A stretch of DNA of 64,000 bases, from NCBI RefSeq assembly GCF_001640805.2, contig NC_066837.1, positions 21,321,341 to 21,385,340 on the forward strand. The letters run 5' to 3'. Numbering within the stretch: the stretch's first letter is position 1; each line of letters opens with the position of its first letter. Below are positions 39,232 through 50,556 of this stretch, piece after piece. This DNA is from Lates calcarifer. Taxonomy: Eukaryota > Chordata > Actinopteri > Centropomidae. The notes below the pieces were generated by a model. That model was not told the origin of the DNA, searched no databases, and saw nothing but the letters and a program-made list of their open reading frames with translations. A program made the translations under genes and the position numbers.

Positions 39232-39718
39232 CAACTCACAGGAACCCAGCAGAATATCCTCAAACACATACTCAAGATAAAACACACATTAAAAGAACAT
39301 GTCACTACCCATCACCCATATGTGGCATTAGGTAAGAGAACATACAGTGGGCCACTCTTTTATTTCCATGCACATATCCCATCAAACTGACCAGACTGGG
39401 TGCCATACTTAAAATCATGAGGCCATGTTACAGGTTTTCTTCTGATTCATTCATTTTAATATTATGATGAATTCTCTCAGACATGTCAGGACACCTGCAT
39501 TTATAGACATTTTAATACAAACACTTGGGTAATACGTGTCTATAATAGACCTTAATCAAATGTACTGTATTCACCAGCTCAGGACTACATTGATTTTTTG
39601 GGTTTGTTTTTTGGTCTTGGTAATTGTGTCTATTTTACTGTCTCTCTCTCTACATATATACATACTGTAAGGTCATGCACTGTCTGTGCTTTTTACTCAG
39701 TAAAGGCTATTAGTCTGA

Positions 39719-39724
39719 ATTAAA
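39719..39724 (+). terminator. gde1: gde1 poly(A) signal (candidate)
   Basis: ATTAAA, the commonest AATAAA variant, 488 bases past the stop codon. No AATAAA lies closer. Confidence 0.35.
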
Positions 39725-41460
39725 CTACCTAGAGATGAGTTCTCTCATTCATGAAAAATGAACACCAGTTTAGAACTAATACAAATATTCATTTAATATA
39801 CTGAGATGTAGAATAGAGTAATATTGGTGCACATATATTAGGTTTTTGATCTTGTGTCTAGTGCAGTGCATACAGACACAATACAATTCAGTATTGACAT
39901 TATTTCTAGATAATAATGCAATATTATTTGAGAAACAAAATTTGCTTCTTGGTAGTGGAGCCCATTGTGTCTGTAGTGCAGATACCAGTGGCTCCAGTAA
40001 CATTTTAGCTTTGCCTCTGTCAGTGCTTCTCTAGAAACAATAAATGATCTTTCTGCAGCTATTCTCAAATCCTCCTCTTAAGTCCCAAGAAAAGTAATTA
40101 GAATTACACTTGAGTACAATTTAGTAACACAGTACTGTATGTGGAAACACAATAAGGCAGTGTAGAGGGGCAGTGAGGGACCTGAAATGAAATAGGCAGC
40201 AATAAGGATTTATAGGGTAAATGTACAGAGATTTTATGAGGCTTTAAAAGTGCAGTAGACCTGAGCTGTGCCAATGATCCAGATTTGCAATATCAGGGCC
40301 TAAATGGAACACAGCTCTAATTAATGTTATTAATTACACAAGCATTTGACAAGTTGACTTCTCTGTTGGATAGGTTTCTCAGACTCAACAGTGCTCTGAA
40401 ATAAGTCAGCATGAAAGCTAGACTACTACCATTTGATGCTCTTTAACCAAACTATCAAAATCAGCTGCATCATATCTATGCTGAAATGAATCTAAGCAGC
40501 TCTATTTTAAAATCATTAAAAATTAGTCTTGTAATTTTCAAGGATAATAAAATGTTAGACTTATATCATTGTTAGCCATAATTAGTTTTAAAATGAAAAG
40601 AAATTGTGAAGATTTGATTTCATATGACTTAATATTGTGATGAATGATTGAATTTAATAAAATTGTTATTTGATGTCTTTTTGCACCTTGGAACAGCTGA
40701 GACTTGGGGACACCAAATGGATTCTGCTTCAGCTGACATCATGCAGCCAGGTGCTGTGCAAAACTCCCACAGATGCTTTTTACCTGATCACACAACCAGT
40801 TATAGTCTAAGAAAGGAAAAAAATATACCATTAACTTCCTTGATTAATTCTGAACATTGGTCTGCACTGTTATAAACAGATGCTTTCTCTTAAAAGTTTA
40901 ATACATGGGGGAATGCAAAAGCTGATAAATGTATTTTCTTCAGTGAACACTGACTGTCATTCTACTGTAGTTTGCCCTATCTGCTGTTAATGCTGTCTGG
41001 TGTGGACTGTTGATGATTAGCTTCTTGGTGTGGAGACTCAGGTGACTGACCCAGATAGTACAGATGAATGGGGGGGGTGTAGTGTTGGATATCACCCTGG
41101 ATAAGCCTGTCTGAGCCACTTCTTGTCCTGGTTGATCTTCAGTTGCTAAAGGCAGCCTGTCTGCTCATACTGTGTGAGGAGCCACCCTGGTGATTTTCAC
41201 CTGACTGTTACCTGTACCTGCGTCTTATATCCTGGATCTTAAAGGGGTGTTAAAGGTATCTAACAAAATAGCCCTCACACAGCATTAGCAAGATGACTTA
41301 GAGATAATACCTAATTGTAAGTTTATCATAAGTCAAAAATGTGAGTTAACTGGGAAATTGTCAGGCTTTCGTAGTTATTACTTAATAACAGTGGAGTCGT
41401 AGGGAAATCTACAACGCCTGCGGAAAAAGATCAATTTTATCTCAAATTTCTTCATTACTG
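39725..41460. other. gde1-mcrip2 intergenic stretch
   Basis: AT-rich with no recognisable exon, RNA gene or strong repeat. A G7 run sits at 41,070-41,076. Confidence 0.5.
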
Positions 41461-41469
41461 TAAACACAT

Positions 41470-41660
41470 TTATCTATCTGCGCATTTGGTTTAATAGGTG
41501 AAAGGTGATCGTCGCCGCTCCTCCTCCAAAACTCCGTCTGAGGGGCGTGCTGTGACGTCACTGAGAGGGGTTGCCTAAGCAGACCGAGCAGAGACGAAAC
41601 AGAAACAACGAGAGCGGAAATGAAGAGACTCCAACTTCAAAATAATTGTGCAATTGTTCA
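41470..41660 (+). promoter_or_regulatory. promoter-like segment with full palindromic CRE
   Basis: A GC-rich segment (GTCGCCGCTCCTCCTCC, GGGGCGTGC) contains a perfect TGACGTCA at 41,553-41,560 and, 10 bases on, GTTGCCTAAGCAGAC, which resembles a degenerate RFX X-box. An ATG at 41,621 opens only 17 codons. It could be a distal mcrip2 promoter with a non-coding exon, or the promoter of a non-coding transcript. No downstream gene model is certain. Confidence 0.35.
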
Positions 41661-41764
41661 ACCCATGTTTTGACAGTGGAGTTGTAAATAGTCAGGTGAT
41701 AACTGCACTATTTAGACAGGTAACCTGCAAGCAGCCTCACACTCAGATACCTCATAGAGGTCAC

Positions 41765-41828
41765 TTAGACATAGACTTAGACAAGACTTTATTGATCCCT
41801 TTGGGATGACTCCCTCAGGGAAATTAAG
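41765..41828 (+). repeat. dispersed repeat fragment (CTTTATTGATCCC type)
   Basis: The phrase ACTTTATTGATCCCTTTGGG followed by ATGACTCCCTCAGGGAAATT is a recurrent teleost interspersed repeat sequence. The flanks are unique, so only a short fragment remains. Confidence 0.5.
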
Positions 41829-42369
41829 TGATCCATACTGTAGAAAACATAACTTCTTACCTGCTTCTGCTGATATCCCACCATGTAGACAGTTTTGGGT
41901 GTATTTCTCAGGTTTAAATATACTGTAATCTGTCCCTGAGGTTTCTTCTGCAATGCCAATAGAATAGAAATTATTAAAAATTATTTGAATGTAAAAATTC
42001 AATAGCTTTTGTTTTACAAGAAACAATGCCCTGGATAATCCAGATATTACTGTGTTTTTGGGGGACAATTTTCCACCAAAGCAATTAAAACCAGTCGAGA
42101 AAATCATACTGTTTAGTTCCACTGTGAAAGCAGAGGCACAAAATAATGCTAGAGGTTCACAATGAATGGTTAACATCAATACGTAAGACACTATCACTCT
42201 AGATCCTATTTCTTATCAGTATTAGAAGAAATCCCAACTTTGAACTGTATTTGCATTACAGGATGTCAAATAGCACATGAATGAATGTTGGACCTCTCAC
42301 GTTTTAAGTGGTGCTTGATGTCCTTTGTACATGAAATGTTAGATTTCAAACGCTGCAAAATGTTATTTT

Positions 42370-42985
42370 GAAAACCAAGACCGGAAATCGTGTTTTTTAT
42401 TCTGGCTAACTTGACGCTGGCCAAGCATGGTGTGTTTCCGTCCTGATGAAAATATCAAAGTGTGCAGTGTCCTTGTAGTTTGTCAGAGAGCCGAGGTCCT
42501 GCTGTCAGTCCCGGAGCATCAGCGGAGCGAAGAGGACAGAGTGTCCAGCACGGAGTGTCACTGTCCTCGGACGTCAGGAACCACAGTGTGCCCCCCCTCT
42601 ACCACCTCCACCTCCGTCCCGGCATGTGGAGCCGCTTTCTCCTTGGATGACCTACACGCCACCTCTCACAGGAGCAGAGCGGACGTCGGTTCGTAACAGC
42701 TGAACACCTGCTGGTCAGGAGGAGCGGCGGTGTGCGTGTTACAGCGGGCAACAAGTCAGAGCGAGTCTCTTGCAGGCTTTCAGGCCGACTCCGGAGCAGC
42801 TGACCCGGGGAACAAAATAAGGCACGTTGCGTAAATTCTCCAGTCGCGGCTGCGTCAGGAGGGGCGGACAGAGGACTGGGAGTTGCACAGTTGACAGTCA
42901 ATGTTTGCACCTGATTATTGACGAGATAAGCATTTTTATACACACACAAGCCACAGGATTTCTTGAGGTTACCGGCGTTCACATG
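42370..42985 (+). promoter_or_regulatory. mcrip2: mcrip2 promoter / CpG-rich 5' region
   Basis: About 450 bases (42,420-42,870) are distinctly GC- and CpG-rich against an AT-rich background, directly upstream of the mcrip2 start codon. An ETS-type ACCGGAAAT lies at 42,380. Open frames exist on both strands across this block (for example 42,427-42,696 plus and 42,599-42,982 minus), but neither resembles a known protein. They are best explained by low stop-codon density in GC-rich DNA. Confidence 0.45.
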
Positions 42986-45900
42986 ATGTACACAATTACC
43001 AGAGGTCCCAGCAAACTTGTTACACAGCGGAGGACAGGTGAATGACTGTGTCTGTTATCTCAAGTATGATGCAATGTAACATCACATCGCTTTTGGGTTA
43101 TGAAAGGAACTTTCGAGTTGTCGCACCAGTTAAAACGTTTCAGTTTTTGCATGCAGAGAGTTCAGAGGTAAACGGTGCAAATGAGAGCAATTTAACTCTT
43201 TATTTTGTCTCTCAGGTCCCACTCAACAGATCGAGAGCAAATTCAGCGACTTGAAGCTCAAGCCGACGTCTTGGCTCACATCAAAGTAAGTAGCTGCTCT
43301 CAGTCGTGTGTTGTGTTGTTTTTTTCTCTCTTTTGGGCTGTTTGAGTAGCGTGGGCCCAAAATACTCTGCACGTGCGCCGCGGGTGCGATCATGTAACAA
43401 CCTCGGCGTGACTTTGGGCTTTGAGTCCATTATCGGACACAAGTTCTCCGGCAGTTTCTTAACCAGGCTGTTGGTACCGTGAGAGTACCGCGTGAACCTG
43501 TGCCACGTACCCACTCCAATCATACCCGTGACCCGGTGTAGACGGGGTGTGATGCCGGTGCGGGACCCCACCTGTCTGGCTCTGGCTCTCAAAGTAGCAG
43601 GGATCTTGTGCTTCCTTCAGGTGCTGCTCGGAAATGCAAAATTCACTTATGAGCCATACGGCTGCCAGTTTATATGCACGCCTAGCTAAAACCTTCTCAG
43701 TCTAATACAACCTTCACTTATATAAATGTGTTGGGCAAAATATTAGAAACATCTCTGAGTGTAATACAATATAATTGGACGGTACCACAAACTACAGCCT
43801 CCAGAATGACCATGAAGTTAAACCAACACCTTTCTAAAAGGGTTTTAGTGCATTCCCGGTTCACCCTCAGCTGAATATGACAGCAGAAAAATTACGTTTT
43901 TGATAACTTGAGGAGTAAAGTTAAAAACCAGTGTCAGTACGTCAATAAGACTAAGGATGTCTGCATCAGTATTTAATATCCTATATAGAGCAAGCCGCAA
44001 TTGACCAGAATGCATTGCAAGAACAAGATGTCTTGCATTTTAAATAAAGGTTGCAAGTTTTAATTTTCTACATTGCACTAAACTATTGTAATCTTGCTAT
44101 TGCGATACATTATATTTCCCCTTTCCTGAGAGCCCTTGAAAGGCATTCTTGATGAAGAAAGTAACATTAGGTCATTTCAGTCCAAATTAAAGAAAACAAA
44201 AACTCAGCAATAGCTTACTGTACACAGATCAGTTTCTCTAAACTCCATTTGCTGATGATGAAGACTTTCAGATGTGGTTTAAAGCTCTGGAAAAAGGTGG
44301 ACATTGAGTTATTGTTTGTTTTTGTTAAATGACTACATCCAAGGTCAGCAACGAAGGTTCAACGTTCAATTTCTCTAAAAGCTTGAGACCCTAATCCTGT
44401 CTCCTCTCTACAGCTCGCCGCCCCCGAAGATCGTGTTCAACCGCCTCAATGGGAAGCGCTACCACAGTGCAGCCACGCAGAAGGCCGAAAGCCCAGCGGA
44501 GGGATTCACTCCTGCACATGAGGAGAACGTCAGATTTGTGTATGAAGGTGAGGGTCACACAGGATCAATAGCTGGGAGGATGGTGAGGGTCACATTATCC
44601 AGGGCACAAAAATCCTGAAGCCGGGAGAGACTGGAAATCTGTCTCTCAGGGTTACAAGGTCGGAGGTCGTCGGGATCAAACCTTGGGACACTGTGGTTAG
44701 AAGATAATCTCTTTCTCTCTCTGCCCTCCTCCTTTACAGCATGTTTCTTCCTGCTGAGCCTCTGCACTGTAAACAGGAATGTAAAGACTGATTAAATTCA
44801 CAGTTTATTTGACTGGTTGCTGTGATGTCACAAATTGAAACAACTTTAAAACAGAAAACTGAAAGGAGTGCTTAACAGTGTGCTTCCAGATCAGATCTGA
44901 AATGATGAGTTGATATATTGTAAGTCGATCACAGAGAATGAATTGGTGACTATTTTTTAACTGATTAATTGCTGCAGTTTTTTCTAGAGAAAAGTTGAAT
45001 ATACTGACTGTTAGTCAGACAAAATAAGCAGTTTAAAAATGTCACTTTGGGCTCTAGGAAATGGTGATGTCCCTTATTCACTATCTTATGGACTTTTATG
45101 AACAGAAAAATTAGAGAATATATTCAACAGATTAATTCATAAGGAAAATAATTGGTAGTTGTAGGCCTATTTAACATTTTCAGCAGTGGTATTTCCATTT
45201 ATTAGCAATTGATGACATAATAAGAAATATGTAACAATTAGATGTGGTTTGAAAAACAGGACGTGGCTGGTAACACTAAATGACGACTGACTCAGTAGAT
45301 CATCTTAATTAATCTGTTTGTTTCCCACTAATACCATGGCAACCACTCAGAAGTCTGTGAAGTGTTTCAGTAACTCAGAAACCACAGCTGCACATATTAA
45401 CTCTGGGGTTAATACTGTCACAGCTCCTCAGCAGTTACAAATGAGGGCCAAACAGACAGACACATGTTTCAACAAACAGCTGCATAATTGAGGTTTAAGG
45501 TGGCACTACTGCACCACTGTCTGCAGAGAGGGCGTCAGAGGAGAGTGTTGCGTATGGTCAGTAAAACCTAACAATGATTAAAAACCATGACTGTGCACTA
45601 TTCACCCTGTCTAGAAGTTTACCCAGCATGCTTTGGTGCTGGCCAATGCTTCATGCCCTGGTGGAAATTAATGGCTTGTGGAGCTGAATCGGCACGAACC
45701 AGCCTATCTGTGTTACTGTTGGACAGCTGCCAGTAAGGGCTGCTCTGTGGTGTTATTTTGTGTCCGCAAGAAAAACCTCTGTCACAGGCTGTCGGGTCGG
45801 TATAAGACAGAAAACCTGATGGGTCTGATTCCAAAAAAAGAAGAGAAAAAATTACAACAGATGTCACCTCCAGACATGTTTCCATAGCATTTTGTCCTCC

Positions 45901-48900
45901 CTCATGCACATACAGCTGTTTTTCAGTATTGGTCCTTCATATTTGACATCGTTGTATTATTTATACTAGCTGCACAAACTGTATGTAGATAGTGTGCGGC
46001 TGAAAGTTTGTGAGCTGAAACCTTGAGGTTTATCTAGAGGTGAAGCTGGAAAACCTTCACCCAAAGCTGATAAACACCACAGAGTAGTCCAGCCCTTTCA
46101 CAAGGGTGCTGTGCTGCATTAGTGCCTGCAAATTAACTCAAACTTTAACTAAAAAGTGGACCCTGCTATTTATGTAGATACTGCTATGAAGCAGTGGAGG
46201 CTTTTTTGCAAGTTATTTAGTTACAGTGGTATGAAAAAGTTTGGAGCACCCCTGATAATTTTCAAGATTTTCCTTTATAAATCACTGGTTGTTCAGATCA
46301 GCAATTTCAGTTAAATATATCATATAGCAGACAAACACAGTGATATATGAGAAATGAAATGAAGTTTATATGATTTACAGAAAGTGTGCAATAATTCTTT
46401 AAACAAAAGTAGGCAGGTGCATAAATTTGGGCACCCCAACAGAAAAATTATCTTCAGTATGTCCTCCTTTTGCAGAAATAACAGCCTCTAAACGCTTCCT
46501 ATAGCTTCCAATGAGGGTCTGGATTCTGGTTGAAGGTATTTTTGACCATTCTTCTTTATAAAACATCTCCAGTTCAGTCAGGTTTGATGGTTTCCGTGCA
46601 TGGACAGCCCACTTTAAATCACACCACAGATTTTCAATAATATTCAGGTCTAGGGACTGAGATGGCCGTTCCAGAACGTTGTACTTGTTCCTCTGCATGA
46701 ATGCCTTAGTAGAATTTGAGCAGTGTTTAGGGTCGTTGTCTTGTTGAAGTATCCAGCCCCGGCGCAACGCAACTTCAACTTTGTCACTGATTCTTGAACA
46801 TTGTTCGCAAGAATCTGATGATACTGACTGGAATCCATGCGACCTTCAACTTTAACAAGATTGCCAGTACCTGCTCTGGCCACACAGCCCCACAGCATGA
46901 TGGAACCACCACCAAATTTTACTGTGGGTAGCAAGTGTTTGTCTTGGCATGCTGTGTTCTTCATCCGCCATGCATACCGTCCCTTGTTAGATCCAAATAA
47001 CTCAATTTTAGTTTCATCAGTCCACAGCACCTTATTCCAAAATGAAGCTGGTTTGTCCAAATGTGCTTTAGCATACCTCAGGTGACTCTGTTTGTGGCAT
47101 GTGCAGCAGAAAAGGCTTCTTCCGCATTACTCTCCCATACAGCATCACCTTGTGCAAAGTGTGCTGAATAGTTGAACGATGCACAGTGACACCATCTGTA
47201 GCAAGATCATGTTGTAGGTCTTTGGAGCTGGTCTGCGGGTTGAGTTTGACTGTTCTCGCCATCCTTTTCCTGTGCTTAATCTGAGATTTTTCTTGGCCTG
47301 CCACTCCGGGCCTTTACCAGAACTGTGCCTGTGGTCACCCATTTCCTCACTATGTTTCTCACAGTGGAAACTGACAGCTGAAATCTCTGAGCGAGCTTTT
47401 TGAATCCTTCCCCTAAACCATGATGTTGAACAGTCTTTGCTTTCAGGTCATTTGACAGTTGTTTTGAGGCTCCCATGTTGGCACTCTTCAGAGAAGATGC
47501 AAAGAGGAGAACAACTTGCAGTTGGCCACCTTAAATACCCTTTCTCATGATTGGCTTCGCCTGTGTATGTAGGCCAAGGGTCAATGAGCTTACCAAACAC
47601 ATTTTGTGTTCCAATAATTAGTGCTAAAGGTATTCAAATCAATAAAACAACAAAGGGTGCCCAAGTTTATGCACCTGCCTACTTTTGTTTAAAGAATTAT
47701 TGCACACTTTCTGTAAATCCTATAAACTTCATTTCACTTCTCATATATCACTGTGTTTGTCTGCTATATGATATATTTAACTGGAATTGCTGATCCGAAA
47801 AACCAGTGATTTATAAAGGAAAATCTTGAAAATTAACAGGGGTGCCCAAACTTTTTCATACCACTGTAAATAAACAGTTTAAAAAAAAGGCAGATTCTTG
47901 TTGACTTTGGATGCATTTAAGGTAATTCACTATACACTGTGTTTTTGTTTGTGTGCAGCATGGCAGGAGGTGGAACAGAAGCTGGGGGACGGGGGTTGTG
48001 GGGAGTCAACCAACAGCCAGGGGCCCATTCAGTACACTGAGAAGACCCCCAGTGCTGCGATGAAGAGTGAGTACCTGTGTCCTCCTTATACTTTATACAC
48101 AGGGGTGATTTTGATTATCAGCCAATTTCCCATTCACTTACCTGCTACATTCTTCAAAGGATACGACCACAAAGTAAATCCACCATCATTAAATCTAATC
48201 TCACTACTCCCAGTTTTACAGCATCCTAACAGAGATAACTCTCTTCCTGCACCGTAACCCCCTGAACTTTGAGCCACTAATCTTCCTGGTATTCCTGGTT
48301 ATTTAAACACACTGCATGAAAGCTGAATGGCACCTCTCATCTCTCCACAAGAATCACAGGCAGAGTGGTTTTTGGCTCAGCTTTATCTGTAGCCAGAGGG
48401 CAACTGTTGTAATAGTTTTCTTTAATTTTTAACTCCTTGGTCTAAGAAAACCTGGCTGTTCCAGATAAACCAACCCTGACTGCTGATTGTGTGTCTCACC
48501 TCAGTTCGCACACCTGTCTTCTCCAGTTTCTTCAGTGGTTCGATGCTTTGAAAGGTCATTTTACAGCTGGTTTCCTCCAGATCATTTTTTATTTCATTAG
48601 AGGATCAGAGGCTCCAGTTTTTTTTTTTTTTTTTTTTTAGTTAAAATCTCAAATGAGCTTTGGTTTTACATTAACGGTGTAGCTCGGAGTGTTTTTTTTT
48701 TTAAAGCTGCCAATATGGAAACATGCAGACATTCATGGTCCCTAGAGGATAAATCCTGGATGACACTGGTGATTCCTGGACTTTTCCTCTAGAGCCTCTG
48801 AGATTAAAAATCATGGGTTTAAGTAAAATGTCTCTACTATTATTGGATGGACTATTGTGAAATTTGGTTCAGACATTCATGTCCTCCTCAGGATTATTTG

Positions 48901-49649
48901 CAATAATTTCAGTGATCCTCTAGTTTTTCTTCTAGCACCATCAAAATAAAATGTCATTTTGTCCAGTTCTTTGAATTCTGAACAGTGATACCTGATGACA
49001 TTCCCATCAGGTTTGTGTTTGGTGCTAATTAGCCAATGTTAGCATGCTAACACGCTAATCTAACTTGGTAAACATTATACTCGCTAAGCATCAACATGTT
49101 AGCATGCTGATGATAGTGTTTGGCTCAAAGATCTGCTGTAGTACAGCCTCACAGATCCACCAGCATGGCTGTACACTCTTAGTCTTATTTTAATATTTGT
49201 TCAATGTAATTGTGTTACTTACCTTAAAGAACACCTTTGGATATTTACACTACCTGCACATTCCTAATCTTTGGTTTCCCTCTAGAAAGATTTGTAGCAC
49301 AGATTTTTAAATTATTCTTTTTTTTAACAAGATACATCACCAAATAAAAGCCATAGTAAAAGTTATAAGTTATTTAGTAACTAACTGGTAAGTTAGTGTA
49401 GGAATGTCCCTCAGGTTTTAGTTTTTTCCATCTGCACAGATCATCCCTTCCTTTTAAAACAAAATTGACTTTGCTATTTAGGTAACAAAATTAATAATTA
49501 ATGGACAAAATGAATCAATCATAGAGATGGATAATATCTTAATTCTTTGTCCCCTCTGTTGTTTTTCTATCTGTGCAGACTTTGTGCCCATAGACCTGGA
49601 GGAGTGGTGGGCTCAGCGCTTCCTTGCCAACATTGCCAACCTGTCATGA
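42986..49649 (+). CDS. mcrip2: MAPK-regulated corepressor-interacting protein 2, five exons
   Basis: Formerly FAM195A. The MCRIP proteins bind CtBP corepressors and associate with stress-granule RNA-binding proteins. Exons: 42986-43037, 43216-43285, 44414-44547, 47959-48066, 49579-49649, all GT-AG and closing in phase to 144 codons plus stop. Seen: N-terminal MYTITRGPSKLVTQRRTG, the VFNRLNGKR block, the MCRIP hallmark FTPAHEENVRFVYEAW spanning the exon 3-4 junction, PIQYTEKTPS, and C-terminal NFVPIDLEEWWAQRFLANI. The N-terminus and the WWAQ ending identify MCRIP2 rather than MCRIP1. A second in-frame ATG lies immediately upstream (42,983); 42,986 is chosen by homology. Intron 3 hosts a Tc1 element. 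Intron 2 contains a GC-rich block (43,370-43,610) and intron 4 a dispersed repeat and a T21 run. Confidence 0.92.
44548..46221. other. mcrip2 intron 3, left of the transposon
   Basis: Intronic DNA without recognisable exons, RNA genes or clear repeats. Mildly AT-rich. Confidence 0.5.
46224..46436. repeat. Tc1 element left terminal inverted repeat
   Basis: Pairs with 47,655-47,866 at high identity. The outermost 30 bases differ mainly by GGAGCACC here versus GGGCACC on the right. Confidence 0.9.
46399..47476 (-). pseudogene. broken Tc1 transposase (DD34E type)
   Basis: Minus-strand remains of a transposase of about 340 residues in four overlapping frames. The N-terminal paired-like helix-turn-helix part begins MGASKQLSNDLKAKTV (47,476 down). 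A second DNA-binding part includes QTSSKDLQHDLATDGVTVHR. The catalytic core has WTDETKIELFG (first Asp), QQDNDPKHCSNST (second Asp) and NIIENLWCDLKW (Glu). The frame shifts near 47,290, 47,065 and 46,760, so no full-length protein can be made here. All three catalytic acids are still recognisable. Confidence 0.9.
47655..47866. repeat. Tc1 element right terminal inverted repeat
   Basis: Inverted copy of 46,224-46,436. Ends in CATACCACTG followed by the TA duplication. Confidence 0.9.
47655..47958. promoter_or_regulatory. mcrip2: mcrip2 exon 4 acceptor region next to the transposon
   Basis: Only 92 bases separate the right transposon boundary (47,866) from the first base of mcrip2 exon 4 (47,959). 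The polypyrimidine tract TTTTTGTTTGTGTGCAG lies wholly outside the element, so splicing should be intact. Any distal branch point would lie close to transposon sequence. Confidence 0.4.
48618..48638. repeat. T21 homopolymer
   Basis: Run of 21 T in mcrip2 intron 4. Confidence 0.9.
48720..49180 (+). repeat. dispersed teleost repeat, copy 4 (most complete)
   Basis: Ordered phrases include ACATTCATGGTCCCTAGAGG, GACTTTTCCTCTAGAGCC, GAAATTTGGTTCAGACATTC, a second CCTCTAGTTTTTCTTCTAGC, then TTAGCATGCTAA (49,039-49,050, a perfect palindrome), CATGTTAGCATGCTGATG and ACAGCCTCACAG. The half-unit is tandemly repeated. It shares ordered phrases with 11,225, 14,340 and 18,595. Confidence 0.6.
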
Positions 49650-50273
49650 CTGGTTGAGGCTTGGAGCCGGGACAAGAAGTACTGCGTTGATGCTCCACTG
49701 GTGAAAGCATCACCGGAGCAGAGAGGAGCAGAGTCCATCTCCAGGATCTGCGGTGCAAAAGGGCCGTGCGTAATTTGGAATCTGATTTGACGCCCTGTAG
49801 AGGAAACTGGATGCACAACACAAACGCCCTGATGCACAACACTGGACTTGACTGTGATCACAGTGCTGACTTGATGTTGTGCTGCTACAAAGGACCCGTC
49901 TCTCTACTTGAATGACGCATCAGATAGAAGTTGTGAGATTTTTCTTGTTAAAGAACCCGCCTCCTTTCTCAAGTGTGCTCGGCTGTGTGTACAGCATGTC
50001 TTGGCTGATCTTTGGATATAAATCTACTGAAGAGCAAAAAAAGTAAAATGTTTTTAAAAAAAATCCAGTGTGGAATCATTTATTTGACTTGAATGCCTTT
50101 TGCACAGATACATAATCATAGAGGTGAAACGCCACATGGTAAGAATTCATCTTTGTACTATTACACATGATGAAGATAGGAGTGTGTAAAATCTTTTTTG
50201 TACGTCAGGAATGACAACTCCAATGATTTTTGAATTAAAAAAATATTCAGACCATCACACACAGCAACATTTT

Positions 50274-50279
50274 TTTATT
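50274..50279 (-). terminator. slx4: slx4 poly(A) signal (candidate)
   Basis: TTTATT on the plus strand, AATAAA on the minus strand, 278 bases beyond the slx4 stop codon. A nearer variant ATTAAA on the minus strand lies at about 50,459. Confidence 0.4.
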
Positions 50280-50297
50280 TTCACATTTGGAGTTTGT

Positions 50298-50303
50298 AAT
50301 AAA
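50298..50303 (+). terminator. mcrip2: mcrip2 poly(A) signal (candidate)
   Basis: AATAAA about 650 bases after the mcrip2 stop. An earlier ATTAAA is at 50,234-50,239. If this site is used, the transcript would run past the slx4 poly(A) hexamer on the other strand. Confidence 0.35.
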
Positions 50304-50556
50304 AGCAACATTTGATAGTAAATACTTCATATAAAATCTGTCATGGAGAAACATTCTGTATGCTTTCATAGTTTTAAACAAGTCAAACAAACCTGAAGTC
50401 AAATTTTGAGTGCTGACTGTCCATAAACAATCAAACTTTTTAAAAATATCCTCACAATTTAATATTCTCATTGCCTTCTTCTTTCCTGAGATTTATATTC
50501 AGACAAATGTTCCAAACACTGAAGTAAAACCTGCCACTTCTTGCAGTCATTAAGTT

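Larger units (their letters stand above)
46224..47866 (-). mobile_element. Tc1-like DNA transposon with IR/DR ends
   Basis: A 1,643-bp element bounded by CAGTGGTATGAAAAAGTTTG and its inverted copy, with TA target-site duplications at 46,222-46,223 and 47,867-47,868. The inverted repeats are about 213 bp (46,224-46,436 and 47,655-47,866). Each carries an outer and an inner direct-repeat-like site around TTTGGGCACCC (left: 46,237-46,252 and 46,423-46,437), the IR/DR arrangement known from fish Tc1 elements. The transposase lies on the minus strand and is broken. The element sits in antisense orientation in mcrip2 intron 3. Ends are well preserved, so the insertion is fairly young. Confidence 0.95.

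Noticed and set aside
41712..42197. 161-codon minus-strand open frame
   Set aside because: It contains the dispersed repeat fragment at 41,765-41,828 in its C-terminal part and has no recognisable domain; judged a chance frame.
42427..42982. Overlapping open frames on both strands upstream of mcrip2
   Set aside because: Explained by GC-rich, stop-poor promoter DNA. Neither strand resembles a known protein, and mcrip2 starts right after.
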